From NCBI RefSeq assembly GCF_902506145.1, contig NZ_LR733520.1, positions 374,580-438,579 of the forward strand: a stretch of DNA of 64,000 bases, given 5' to 3'. The translations under genes were made by a program, and so were the position numbers. The notes under the pieces were generated by a model that was given only the letters and a program-made list of their open reading frames with translations, did not search any database and was not told the DNA's origin. Shown in pieces: positions 9,494-17,838 of this stretch; the first letter of the stretch is position 1; each line of letters starts with the position of its first letter. The stretch is from Burkholderia sp. 8Y (GTDB lineage: Bacteria > Pseudomonadota > Gammaproteobacteria > Burkholderiales > Burkholderiaceae).

Positions 9494-10597
9494 CTACTTG
9501 CCCAGTCCCGACTTCGCCACCGTCTGCTCCGCGATCTGCGCATACAGCGCATGCAGATGCGTCGTCGGATGCACGGTATCCGCGTACATGTACGTCTGAT
9601 CCGCGCCCGCGACGGTCAACGTCTGCGGCGAGCAGAAGAGCGACGTCGCGAACGCCTGCGGGTTCGGCTCGCCGAACTTCTGCGCCGCCGCGGCCATCGC
9701 CTGAAGGTTACAGGCCGTGCCGGTGTTCGACACCGCGAACCCGTATTGCTGATAGTTCGCCGTGATAGTGGCAAGCGACGGAACGATATCGAGATAAATG
9801 ACCTTCGACATGAGTCCGGTCTGCGTCAGCGCGCCCGCGAGCACCTGATTGAAACCGACCGATGCCTGCGTGAGCAGCGCGCGCGTCGTGGGCGTGCTCA
9901 TGATGCCTTGCGGCGTGGTGCCGATATCCGGCACGTCCGACACGAGCACATGCGTCGCGCCGCTCTGCACGATCTTGCCGATCACGCCCGCCAGATCGAT
10001 CGCCGCCTGACCGATCGCCGCCTGCGCCTGCGCCGGGGTCATCTGCCCGGCCTGAACCGCGGTCAGGTTGTAGAGGATGTCGTTCGCGCCGCCATTCACG
10101 ATCACGAGCTGATTCGCGTTGAAGCTGCCATGCGACGACAGATAGTTCGTTACCTGCTGCACGACCGGCACCGTCAGCGCGCCCGCGTAGTTCGCCGGGT
10201 CGGTGCTCTGGTGGCCGACGCCGATAGGGTTCGTCACGCGCGATCCGCCCTGCGCGTAGCCGAAGCCCGTCAGCGGGGTCGGCGGCACGCCGAAGCCGCC
10301 GCTCATCGCGGGCGTGAGCGTGTCGCCGTAGTACTTCGCGACGTTCTGCACCCAGATTTCGCCGGGGTTCGTCGTGAAGCGCCCGCCGCCGAAGTTCGCT
10401 GCCGCGACCGGCGAGTACGTGCCGACATCCGAGAGGCTGTCGCCGAACGACACCACTTGCAGATTGATGCCGCCAGCCGGCGTCGAGTTGTTGTCGCTGC
10501 CGCCGCCGCACGCGGCGAGCAGGGCGAATGCCGCGCTCGCGGCGGCGATGCGCGTGGTGCGCAGCACAGCAGCGCGCATCGAGAGTTGCTTTCTCAT
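9494..10597 (-). CDS. SGNH/GDSL-family hydrolase lipoprotein
   Basis: The start at 10597 is chosen because it has a GGAGACGAGG-type ribosome site just upstream and gives a clean signal peptide; a longer frame to 10660 adds only charged residues. The 367-residue product has a lipobox LLAAC with Cys30 as the lipidation site, then a Gly/Ser/Asn linker. The hydrolase domain has block I FGDSLSDVG (nucleophile Ser54), block III GGANDI, and the final YADTVHPT with the Asp-x-x-His pair. It should be an outer-membrane or periplasmic ester hydrolase; whether lipase, esterase or acyltransferase cannot be decided. The autotransporter barrel found on some GDSL esterases is absent. It is monocistronic with its own terminator. 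Confidence 0.88.
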   Translation of the reverse strand: MRKQLSMRAAVLRTTRIAAASAAFALLAACGGGSDNNSTPAGGINLQVVSFGDSLSDVGTYSPVAAANFGGGRFTTNPGEIWVQNVAKYYGDTLTPAMSGGFGVPPTPLTGFGYAQGGSRVTNPIGVGHQSTDPANYAGALTVPVVQQVTNYLSSHGSFNANQLVIVNGGANDILYNLTAVQAGQMTPAQAQAAIGQAAIDLAGVIGKIVQSGATHVLVSDVPDIGTTPQGIMSTPTTRALLTQASVGFNQVLAGALTQTGLMSKVIYLDIVPSLATITANYQQYGFAVSNTGTACNLQAMAAAAQKFGEPNPQAFATSLFCSPQTLTVAGADQTYMYADTVHPTTHLHALYAQIAEQTVAKSGLGK

Positions 10598-10861
10598 GGA
10601 CCTCGTCTCCGTTTTTCGGTGTTTTCTATGTGCGTCTCGCGGCGCTCGCGGCCGCGTCACTGCCGCATCTCATTGTGCCGCAAAGCGGACCGATGTCGGG
10701 CAGAGCGGCACGCGCCGTCCTGACAGCGTACACGCCGCGCGAGCCCCGGCGGGCGTGACTTCGTAGAAGAAATATTCGGCTCGCGCGCACGACCGTTCGC
10801 GGCAAGCGCGGGTTTTGCAGAATTGCCGCCCGCGCGATGCCGTGCATGCCGCAGACGGCGC

Positions 10862-12466
10862 TCAGTCTTCGATGCCCGGCTTGCGCGCGCCTTCGTAGAC
10901 CCATTCGAGCAGCGCATCGTGGGCGGCGCGCGCCGCTTCGGCGCGCGGATCGTTGATGAAGCTCACGACCACATAGCTTTCGCCGTTCGCGGCGCCGACG
11001 TAGCCCGCGATCGCGCGCACGTCGCGCAGCGTGCCGGTCTTGATGTGCGCGTTGCCGCCCGCGCCCGCGTTCGTCAAGCGGTTGCGCATCGTGCCGTCCA
11101 CGCCCGCGATCGGCAGCGATTCGACGAAAACCTGCGCGACCGGACTGGCGTTCGCGGCCTGCAGCACATCGGCGAGCGATGTCGCCGAGATGGCTTCGTC
11201 CCGCGAGAGCCCCGAGCCGTTGTCGAGCGACAGGCCGTTTATCGGCAGTGCGTTGCGGCGCAGGAACGTCTGGATGGCCTGCGCGGATTTCGCGGTCGTC
11301 GCGGGCGGCTTCGACTGCACCGCGCCGATGGTCAGGAACAGGTTGCGCGCCATCACGTTGTTGCTGAACTTGTTGATGTCGCGCACGATGTCCGACAGCA
11401 CCGGGCTGCGATGCGTGCCGACGAGCCGCGCGTTCGACGGCGTCGGGCCTTCGCGCGTCGCGCCCTGGAACGTGCCGCCGGCCTGTTTCCACAGCGCGAG
11501 AAAGCCGCCCGCGAAGAACGTCGAGTGGTCGAGCGCGGCGACGTTGATCGTGCGCGAACCGCAGCGCAGCGGATAGTCGCCGATGAACGACGCCTGCACG
11601 AAGCCGCCCTGCGTCTGCGCGACGCTCGGCGACGCCGCCGGCAGCGTGCCCGCGCACGCGCCGCGCGTGACGCGCAATTCGTTGTCGATCTGAAGCTGCG
11701 CGAGCTGCGGCAGCACGTCGATGGACACCTGCCCGTCCGGATTCGGCGTCAGCGTGAACGAAAGCGACTTGAACGCGTAGAGCAGCGGGTCGGGGCCGAC
11801 GTTGTACGGCGCGGCTTCGTCGCTGTCGAACGCGGGCAGATCGCGCGTGGAGGCGTCGAAGTAGCGTTTGTCGAGCACGAGCGCCCCGTCGATGCCCGTG
11901 ATGCCGTTCTTGCGAATCTGCTCGACCAGATCGATCAGTTCTTCCGGCACGAGCTTCGGGTCGCCGGTGCCCTGAATGTAAAGGTTGCCGTGCAGGACGC
12001 CCTGCGCGTCCACTTCGCCGTCGGCGTAGGCGGTGGTCTTCCATCGGTAGTCCGGCCCGAGCAGCGAAAGACCCGCGTAGGTGGTGACGAGCTTCATCGT
12101 CGAGGCGGGAAGCATCGGCCGGTCGGCGTTAATCGCGACGAGCGGCTCCGGCGCGCCGATGCGCTGCACGACGACGCTCATCGACGAAAGCGGCACGTGC
12201 GCTCGCGCAAGCGCGCTCATCACGGAGGCGGGAAGCGGACCGGCCGGCGCGGCGCGTGCGGCCTTCTCCGCCTTCACCGTTTTCTTCGCGCCGAAGCCGC
12301 TGCGCGCCGCGCGCTCGGGTGCGTGCTTCTGCGAGTCGGACCTCGTGCCGCCGCGGGCGTGCGCTTCCGGTGCGTGGGACAGCGCGGCGCAAGCGAGCGC
12401 CGCCGCGAATGCGAGCGTCGACAGACGCGCGGAAAGTGAACCGGGAATCGGGGAAAAGAGCGGCAT
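10862..12466 (-). CDS. dacB: D-alanyl-D-alanine carboxypeptidase/endopeptidase (PBP4, peptidase S13)
   Basis: The 534-residue protein has a signal peptide (about residues 1-36) and an Ala/Lys/Arg-rich linker. The S13 penicillin-binding domain has the active-site PASTMK (Ser122, Lys125), DNGSGLSRDE around the second motif, and HIKTGT as the third. It trims D-Ala or cleaves cross-links in periplasmic peptidoglycan. A large insertion between the first two motifs, typical of class C low-molecular-weight PBPs, is present. The basic linker at about 40-75 is longer than in E. coli DacB. The gene stands alone, diverging from the response-regulator gene. Confidence 0.93.
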   Translation of the reverse strand: MPLFSPIPGSLSARLSTLAFAAALACAALSHAPEAHARGGTRSDSQKHAPERAARSGFGAKKTVKAEKAARAAPAGPLPASVMSALARAHVPLSSMSVVVQRIGAPEPLVAINADRPMLPASTMKLVTTYAGLSLLGPDYRWKTTAYADGEVDAQGVLHGNLYIQGTGDPKLVPEELIDLVEQIRKNGITGIDGALVLDKRYFDASTRDLPAFDSDEAAPYNVGPDPLLYAFKSLSFTLTPNPDGQVSIDVLPQLAQLQIDNELRVTRGACAGTLPAASPSVAQTQGGFVQASFIGDYPLRCGSRTINVAALDHSTFFAGGFLALWKQAGGTFQGATREGPTPSNARLVGTHRSPVLSDIVRDINKFSNNVMARNLFLTIGAVQSKPPATTAKSAQAIQTFLRRNALPINGLSLDNGSGLSRDEAISATSLADVLQAANASPVAQVFVESLPIAGVDGTMRNRLTNAGAGGNAHIKTGTLRDVRAIAGYVGAANGESYVVVSFINDPRAEAARAAHDALLEWVYEGARKPGIED

Positions 12467-12615
12467 ACGGGCGTGCGTTCTTTGGTGTCAGTTCTGGGAC
12501 TGCCCCGCGCGGCTGGGCCGGGCCGCGCGGGCGAAGCGGCTATTGTAGACAAGCCGGCTTGCGAAAATCGTACGCAGCCGGCGCGTGAAGCTTCGGATAA
12601 CGCCGGATAGCGCCG

Positions 12616-12659
12616 GTTAAGTCCGGTTTAAGCCTGCCGAAAACCCGCGCGGCTAAAAT
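12616..12659 (+). promoter_or_regulatory. direct-repeat response-regulator box and -10 before the regulator gene
   Basis: Two half-sites, GTTAAG (12616-12621) and TTTAAG (12627-12632), are separated by five bases. This is the arrangement of PmrA/QseB-type boxes (YTTAA-N5-YTTAA). A -10-like TAAAAT lies at 12654-12659, so the box sits just upstream of or touching the expected -35 position, as for an activator. The regulator ATG is at 12707. A nearly identical box lies before the DegP-type gene at 15007. Confidence 0.6.
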
Positions 12660-12706
12660 GAGCCGCACGCAAGTTTCCCCAGAACCCACCACCGACAGAC
12701 GATGCC

Positions 12707-13369
12707 ATGCGAATCCTGCTAGTCGAAGATGACCGGATGATCGCCGAGGGCGTGCGCAAGGCGCTGCGCGCGGACGGCTTCGCGGTCGATTGGGTGCAGG
12801 ACGGCGAGGCGGCGCTCACGGCCGTCGGCGGCGAAGCGTACGACCTGATGCTGCTCGACCTGGGCCTGCCCAAGCGCGACGGCCTCGACGTGCTGAAGAC
12901 GCTGCGGGCCCGCGCGAACGCGCTGCCGGTGCTGATCGTGACCGCACGCGATGCCATCGCGGATCGCGTGAAAGGTCTCGACGCCGGCGCGGACGATTAT
13001 CTCGTCAAGCCCTTCGATCTCGACGAGCTCGGCGCCCGCATGCGCGCGCTGATCCGCCGTCACGCGGGCCGGGGTGAATCGCTCGTGCGGCATGGCAATC
13101 TGACGCTCGATCCGGTCGGTCATCAGGTGACGCTCGCGGGCTCGCCCGTCGCGCTGTCGGCGCGCGAATTCGCGCTCCTCGAAGCATTGATGGCGCGCCC
13201 CGGCGCCGTGCTCTCGAAAAGCCAGCTCGAAGAAAAAATCTACGGCTGGGGCGAGGAAATCGGCAGCAACACGGTCGAGGTGTACATCCACTCGCTGCGC
13301 AAGAAGCTCGGCGCCGATCTCATCCGCAACGTGCGCGGCCTCGGCTACATGGTCGCGAAGGACGCCTGA
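12707..13369 (+). CDS. two-component response regulator, OmpR/PhoB (QseB/PmrA-like) family
   Basis: The 220-residue protein has a receiver domain (about 1-112) with acidic pocket residues Asp8 and Asp9, phospho-acceptor Asp51 in LLDLGLP, the TARDA switch Thr and the Lys of YLVKPFD. A linker and a winged-helix DNA-binding domain (about 125-218) follow, with LSAREFALLEALM and NTVEVYIHSLRKKLG. It overlaps the kinase gene by one base (TGATG), indicating translational coupling. The tandem box 75-90 bases upstream suggests autoregulation, and the matching box before degP suggests an envelope-stress target. Names such as qseB, pmrA or tctD are all possible from sequence alone, so none is assigned. 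Confidence 0.94.
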   Translation: MRILLVEDDRMIAEGVRKALRADGFAVDWVQDGEAALTAVGGEAYDLMLLDLGLPKRDGLDVLKTLRARANALPVLIVTARDAIADRVKGLDAGADDYLVKPFDLDELGARMRALIRRHAGRGESLVRHGNLTLDPVGHQVTLAGSPVALSAREFALLEALMARPGAVLSKSQLEEKIYGWGEEIGSNTVEVYIHSLRKKLGADLIRNVRGLGYMVAKDA

Positions 13370-14694
13370 TGCGGTCGATTCGCCGCCAGCTTCTTGTGTG
13401 GCTGCTCGCGCTCGTGATCGTGGGCGTGGGCTTCGCCGGATGGCTCATCTACCGGCAGGCGCTCGCCGAGGCCAACGAACTCTTCGATTACCAGCTTCAG
13501 CAGATCGCGGCGGCGCTGCCGTCCGAGCCGTTCTCGTCGGTGCTCAGTTCGCGCAGCGAGACGGACGAAGGCGTCGTGATCCAAATCTGGAACCGCAACG
13601 GCGTGCTGATGTACTACTCGCATCCGCGCGTGCCGCTCGCGCCGCATGCCGAACTGGGCTTTTCCACCGAGACGACGCCGCGCGGCGAATGGCGCGTGTA
13701 CAGCGCGATCGTCGGCGATAACGTCGTGCAGCTCGCGCAGCCGCTGTCGATCAGAAACCGCGTGGCCGCCGGCGTCGCGTGGCGCACGCTGTGGCCGCTC
13801 GTGCTGCTCTTGCCGCTGCTCGGGCTCGCGATCTGGGTGATCGTCGGGCGGGGACTCGCGCCGCTGCAACGCGTGACGCGCGCGCTCGATTCGCGGCATC
13901 CCGAGGCGCTCGATCCGCTCTCGGACCAACGTTTGCCGCAGGAAGTGCGGCCGCTCGTGCGCGCGCTCAACGCGCTGCTCGCGCGGCTCTCGACGGCGCT
14001 CGACACGCAAAAAGCCTTCGTCGCCGATGCCGCGCACGAACTGCGCACGCCGCTTGCGGCGGTGAAGATTCAGGCGCAACTGGTGGCGCGCGCCCACGAC
14101 GACGCCGGCCGCCGTGAGGCGCTGGACGACCTGAACGAAGGCATCGCGCGTGCGACGCGGCTTGCGGAGCAACTGCTCGCGCTCGCGCGGTCGGAGCCGG
14201 ACGGCAAGGCGATCGCGGGCGCCGTCGATCTGCGCGCCTTGCTCGATGACTGCGTGCGCGCCTACGTGGTCGTCGCGCAGGAACGCGGCGTCGATCTCGG
14301 CGTCGAGGCGAGCGAGCCGGCGACGGTCATCGGCGACGCGGATTCGCTGCGCGTGATGCTCAACAATCTCATCGACAACGCGATCAAGTACACGCCGAAC
14401 GGCGGGCGCGTCGACGTCTGCCTGAAGGCGGAGGCGGGACGTCCGATGGTCGAGATCGCGGATACCGGGCCGGGCATTCCCGAAGAAGAACGCGAAAGGG
14501 TGTTCGACCGGTTCTATCGCGTGGGCGTTGGCGCGAATCGTGTGCTTACCGACGTGGCGGGCAGCGGGCTCGGGCTCGCGATCGTGAGGCGCATCGCGAT
14601 CAAGCATGGCGCGAACGTTTCGCTGGGCGAATCAGTTGCTGGCGGCTTGAAGGTCGCGGTCGAATTTGCGCTGGACAGGCGCGGCGAAGGCTGA
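13369..14694 (+). CDS. sensor histidine kinase, partner of the upstream regulator
   Basis: The 441-residue inner-membrane kinase has TM1 at about residues 8-28, a periplasmic sensor of roughly 115 residues, and TM2 near 143-165. A HAMP-like segment follows, then the dimerisation domain with phospho-acceptor His223 in DAAHELRTPLAA. The catalytic ATPase domain shows NLIDNAIKYTPNGG (N box), ADTGPGIPEE (G1) and GSGLGLAIV (G2). This is the QseC/PmrB/TctE architecture. It is coupled by a one-base overlap to the response regulator. The periplasmic part has no recognisable acidic metal-binding motif, so the stimulus cannot be predicted. Confidence 0.94.
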   Translation: MRSIRRQLLVWLLALVIVGVGFAGWLIYRQALAEANELFDYQLQQIAAALPSEPFSSVLSSRSETDEGVVIQIWNRNGVLMYYSHPRVPLAPHAELGFSTETTPRGEWRVYSAIVGDNVVQLAQPLSIRNRVAAGVAWRTLWPLVLLLPLLGLAIWVIVGRGLAPLQRVTRALDSRHPEALDPLSDQRLPQEVRPLVRALNALLARLSTALDTQKAFVADAAHELRTPLAAVKIQAQLVARAHDDAGRREALDDLNEGIARATRLAEQLLALARSEPDGKAIAGAVDLRALLDDCVRAYVVVAQERGVDLGVEASEPATVIGDADSLRVMLNNLIDNAIKYTPNGGRVDVCLKAEAGRPMVEIADTGPGIPEEERERVFDRFYRVGVGANRVLTDVAGSGLGLAIVRRIAIKHGANVSLGESVAGGLKVAVEFALDRRGEG

Positions 14695-14760
14695 CAAAGG
14701 CGCTGGCATATCGCGCGAATAAGCGTCGGCCGGAAGTGTGCATCTGCGCGAAGCAGAACC

Positions 14761-14919
14761 GTGGTCGCGGCAGGCGTCGGCAACTACAAGGGCTATACCG
14801 CGATCGGTCTCGGTGCGACGTATCGCTCGCGTGACAGCCGCTGGCTCGTCAACGCGGCTGCGTCGATCACGCAGCACGGCGACACCGGCGTGCGCGGTCA
14901 GGTCGGCTACGAGTTCTAA
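14761..14919 (+). pseudogene. remnant: C-terminal membrane anchor of a trimeric autotransporter adhesin
   Basis: One frame reads VVAAGVGNYKGYTAIGLGA, then TYRSRDSRWLVNAAAS, then GDTGVRGQVGYEF and a TAA stop. These are the last strands of a YadA-type beta-barrel anchor, ending in the aromatic residue that outer-membrane insertion requires. Upstream in the same frame there is no head, neck, stalk or signal peptide, only 66 bases to the kinase stop, so only about 52 codons remain. An excellent terminator follows 28 bases after the stop, as if the original gene end were preserved intact. It is not a copy of the adhesin at 7534, whose anchor differs clearly. Most likely a large deletion removed the rest of an adhesin gene. 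Confidence 0.8.
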
Positions 14920-14946
14920 GCTCCGCGTCACCGAAGCAGCACATGG

Positions 14947-14980
14947 GGGCGGCTATCCGAAAGGGTAGCCGCCCTTTTTT
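14947..14980 (+). terminator. strong intrinsic terminator after the adhesin remnant
   Basis: GGGCGGCTA and TAGCCGCCC form the main stem at 14947-14955 and 14966-14974. TCC-GAAA-GGG extends it to a nearly continuous 12-bp helix capped by a GAAA tetraloop, followed by six T residues. It now ends the two-component transcript. Confidence 0.9.
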
Positions 14981-15006
14981 CATGGCGTTTTGGCTTCCTT
15001 TCAGCG

Positions 15007-15023
15007 TTTAAGAGACGTTTAAG
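15007..15023 (+). promoter_or_regulatory. direct-repeat response-regulator box before the DegP-type gene
   Basis: TTTAAG (15007-15012) and TTTAAG (15018-15023) are separated by AGACG, an exact YTTAA-N5-YTTAA PmrA/QseB-type box. It lies 74 bases before the protease ATG and just after the terminator that closes the kinase transcript, so it should serve the protease promoter. The same box type precedes the regulator gene at 12616. Confidence 0.6.
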
Positions 15024-15096
15024 CCACGCCCCGTAATCTTCGTTCATCCCATTGCGCGAGCTTCTCAAGCGCACTGCAATCCGTCAGGAGCACACG

Positions 15097-16599
15097 ATGA
15101 AAGCGAAGATCCTCACCCGCAGCGCCGTCGCAGCCGCCGTCGCCGTTGCCTTGTCGGCAGGCTATGTCGCCGGTCACAACAACGTTCCCGCACCGCAGGT
15201 CATAGCCCCCGCGCAAGCCGCGATGATGCCGGCGGAAGCCGCCGCCAAAACCGGCGTGCCCGACTTCTCCGGGCTCGTCGAGACGTACGGACCGGCTGTC
15301 GTGAACATCAGCGCGAAGCATCTCGTCAAGCAGACGTCCAATCGCCGCAGCCAGAACCAGGTGCCGATGGACCCGGACGACCCGTTCTACCAGTTCTTCA
15401 AGCGTTTCGGCGGCGTGCCCGGCTTCGGTGGCGGCGATGGCGGCCCCGGCGCGGACCGTCCGAGCGAAGGGCTCGGTTCGGGCTTCATCGTGAGCAGCGA
15501 CGGCTACATTCTGACCAACGCGCACGTCGTCGATAACGCGAATGTCGTCACCGTCAAGCTGACGGACAAGCGCGAGTATCGCGCGAAGGTCATCGGCTCC
15601 GACAAGCAGTCGGACGTCGCTGTGCTCAAGATCGACGCCAAGAACCTGCCGACGGTCAAGATCGGCGATCCGAACGGCAGCAAGGTCGGACAGTGGGTGG
15701 TGGCGATCGGCTCGCCGTACGGCTTCGACAACACGGTGACGTCCGGCATCATCAGCGCGAAGTCGCGCGCGCTGCCGAACGAGAACTACACGCCGTTCAT
15801 CCAGACCGACGTGCCGGTGAATCCGGGCAACTCGGGCGGGCCGCTCTTTAATCTGCAAGGTGAAGTCATCGGCATCAATTCGATGATCTACTCGCAGACG
15901 GGCGGCTTCCAGGGCCTGTCGTTCGCGATTCCGATCAACGAGGCGATCAAGGTCAAGGACGCGCTCATCAAGACCGGCCACGTGGACCGCGGCCGCCTGG
16001 GCGTCACCGTGCAGGCGATGAATCAGACACTCGCGAATTCCTTCGGCATGAATTCGCCGCAGGGCGCGCTCGTGAGCTCCGTCGAGCCGGGCGGACCCGC
16101 TGCCAAGGCCGGCCTGCAACCGGGCGACGTCATCACCGCGCTCAACGGCGTGCCGGTGACGGATTCGACCTCGCTGCCGTCGCAGGTCGCCGGCTTGTCG
16201 CCGGGCAGCTCGGCGAAGGTGCAGGTGTGGCGCGACAAGGACTCGAAGGAACTGACCGTGACCGTCGGCGCGCTCAAGGACGCGAAGACCGCGAGCGCGG
16301 ATGTGAACGGCGACCAGGGCGGCGCGTCGCAGGATGCGCGGCTCGGCGTCGCGGTGCGCCCGCTCACGCCCGACGAAAAGCAGCAGGCTTCGCTTTCGCG
16401 CGGTCTCGTCGTGCAGCAGGCGAACGGCGCGGCGGCGAGCGCGGGCATCCAGCCCGGCGACGTGATTCTCGCGGTCAACGGCCAGCCCGTCACGTCCGTG
16501 CAGCAGTTGAAATCGATGGTCTCGCACGCCGGCGACAGCATCGCGCTGCTGATCCAGCGCGACGATGCGCAGATCTTCGTTCCGGTCGATCTCGGCTGA
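15097..16599 (+). CDS. degP: DegP/HtrA-family periplasmic serine endoprotease (Do)
   Basis: The 500-residue S1C protease and chaperone degrades or refolds misfolded envelope proteins. A signal peptide or anchor spans about residues 1-26. The catalytic triad is His143 (TNAHVV), Asp173 (SDVAVLKID) and Ser246 (GNSGGPL). Two PDZ domains follow at about 285-370 and 395-490, marked by GRLGVTVQ, PAAKAGLQPGDVI and then ARLGVAVRP, AASAGIQPGDVI. The ATG at 15097 is preferred over an earlier one at 15052 because it begins directly with the signal sequence. The preceding two-component system and box suggest stress control. It could equally be called mucD or degQ. Confidence 0.94.
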   Translation: MKAKILTRSAVAAAVAVALSAGYVAGHNNVPAPQVIAPAQAAMMPAEAAAKTGVPDFSGLVETYGPAVVNISAKHLVKQTSNRRSQNQVPMDPDDPFYQFFKRFGGVPGFGGGDGGPGADRPSEGLGSGFIVSSDGYILTNAHVVDNANVVTVKLTDKREYRAKVIGSDKQSDVAVLKIDAKNLPTVKIGDPNGSKVGQWVVAIGSPYGFDNTVTSGIISAKSRALPNENYTPFIQTDVPVNPGNSGGPLFNLQGEVIGINSMIYSQTGGFQGLSFAIPINEAIKVKDALIKTGHVDRGRLGVTVQAMNQTLANSFGMNSPQGALVSSVEPGGPAAKAGLQPGDVITALNGVPVTDSTSLPSQVAGLSPGSSAKVQVWRDKDSKELTVTVGALKDAKTASADVNGDQGGASQDARLGVAVRPLTPDEKQQASLSRGLVVQQANGAAASAGIQPGDVILAVNGQPVTSVQQLKSMVSHAGDSIALLIQRDDAQIFVPVDLG

Positions 16600-16727
16600 C
16601 GCCCCGACGCGCGATGCAGGCACGGTGCATGCTCTTGGCACGCCGGGGCCCCATCGCGTGTCACCGCGCATCGGGCGTGACGTCGCTGCGCCGTGGCGCG
16701 GCGGCATCGGATAAAGGAGCCAAGAAG

Positions 16728-17228
16728 ATGAAGATCAAAACGGGCACGTTCGCGGCGACGCTGTTGGCAGCATCACTGACCGCGGGTCTCGCAAGCGGCG
16801 CGTGGGCGCAACAGCCTGCGGACGGGGCCAACCCGGCGAGCGCCGGCACGAGCGAGACCGGCAGCGCGGGCAATGCCAACGGAGGCGGCCTGCCGCAGAT
16901 CCAGCAACAGGGCGATGTCTCGTATACGTCGGGCGGCGTCGGGCTCGACGAATCGCGCGCATTGTTGCGCGAACAGGCGCACTGGCCGCTGTCGTTGCGT
17001 TTCACGGGACCGACCGCCGATTATCTGTCGGGCGTGAACGTACGCATCGTCGGCGGGAAGGGCGGTGAAGTGCTGAACACGGAATCGATGGGCCCGTACA
17101 TGCTCGTCAAGCTGCCGCCGGGCAGCTACATCGTGTACGCCAAGTACAAGGATCAGGAAAAGAAGCAGTCCGTCAACGTTTCCGGGCCGGGCAAGGCGAA
17201 GGCCGCGTTCCACTGGAGTATTCAATGA
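16728..17228 (+). CDS. exported carboxypeptidase-regulatory-like beta-sandwich protein
   Basis: A 166-residue exported protein with a signal peptide (residues 1-25, ending GAWAQ), a Gly/Ser/Asn-rich low-complexity segment (about 27-55), and a C-terminal domain. That domain alternates strands and turns (SGVNVRIVGGKGGEV, MLVKLPPGSYIVYAKYK, QSVNVSGPGKAKA), which fits the carboxypeptidase regulatory-like / transthyretin-like beta-sandwich fold. AAGGAG precedes the ATG at 16728. No catalytic residues are apparent. It starts 128 bases after degP on the same strand and ends at its own terminator, so it may share the degP transcript. A role in the periplasm is inferred only from the signal peptide. 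Confidence 0.75.
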   Translation: MKIKTGTFAATLLAASLTAGLASGAWAQQPADGANPASAGTSETGSAGNANGGGLPQIQQQGDVSYTSGGVGLDESRALLREQAHWPLSLRFTGPTADYLSGVNVRIVGGKGGEVLNTESMGPYMLVKLPPGSYIVYAKYKDQEKKQSVNVSGPGKAKAAFHWSIQ

Positions 17229-17289
17229 CGCGGTAGTTTGCGTATCGAACGCCGCCTCTGTCTCGCGGCGAGAAGTTGTCTCATAATGA

Positions 17290-17322
17290 AGCCACGAGTC
17301 GCCCCCGGCTCGTGGCTTTTTT
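17290..17322 (+). terminator. intrinsic terminator
   Basis: AGCCACGAG and CTCGTGGCT pair at 17290-17298 and 17309-17317 around a 10-base loop, followed by a T-run to 17322. It closes the degP and beta-sandwich protein segment. Confidence 0.88.
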
Positions 17323-17377
17323 GTGAGCGAGGCGCAAGCGCCCGCGATTCTCTCGACCGCAGCGCGGAGGACCCACG

Positions 17378-17752
17378 ATGAGCACGGACCTGAACCACGG
17401 CCAAGAGGCGCGCCGCATCGAGATCAAGCCGAATCCACGGCGCTGCCGCGTGATCCATCAGGGCGTCACCTTCGCGGACACGCACGCGTCGATGACGCTG
17501 AGCGAAACGGGGCACGACCACGTCCATTATTTCCCACGCGCCGATGTCAACATGGCGCGGCTCGAACGCTCCACGCACACATCGCACTGTCCGTTCAAGG
17601 GCGAGGCCACGCATTACCATCTGCTGACGGAGGACGGTCCGGTGGAAAACGCCGCATGGAGCTACGAAAGCCCGCTCGACGCCGCCCTGGAGATCAAGGG
17701 TTATCTGGCGTTCTATCCGTCGCGCGTGGATCGCATCGACGAGACGGCTTAG
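17378..17752 (+). CDS. DUF427 domain protein
   Basis: A 124-residue cytoplasmic protein made almost entirely of a DUF427 domain. The marks are a conserved Arg/Asp region RVIHQGVTFADT, the HVHYFPRADVNMARLE segment, TSHCPFKGEATHYHL with Cys and His residues, and the terminal LAFYPSRVDRI. The fold is a small beta-barrel; the biochemical role of the family is not established. It is monocistronic in appearance, 60 bases after a terminator and 86 bases before the next gene. Confidence 0.85.
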   Translation: MSTDLNHGQEARRIEIKPNPRRCRVIHQGVTFADTHASMTLSETGHDHVHYFPRADVNMARLERSTHTSHCPFKGEATHYHLLTEDGPVENAAWSYESPLDAALEIKGYLAFYPSRVDRIDETA

Positions 17753-17838
17753 GCGGTCCGGCCAACAGACGCATTCTTCCCGGCGTGCGATAAAGCACCA
17801 GACGCGAGACAGCCGCGTTCCTTGTCCCGGAGGCTCGG

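Noticed and set aside
12707..14694. Naming the two-component pair qseBC or pmrAB
   Set aside because: Sequence and box type fit several OmpR-family pairs, and the sensor domain lacks diagnostic residues, so no symbol is given.
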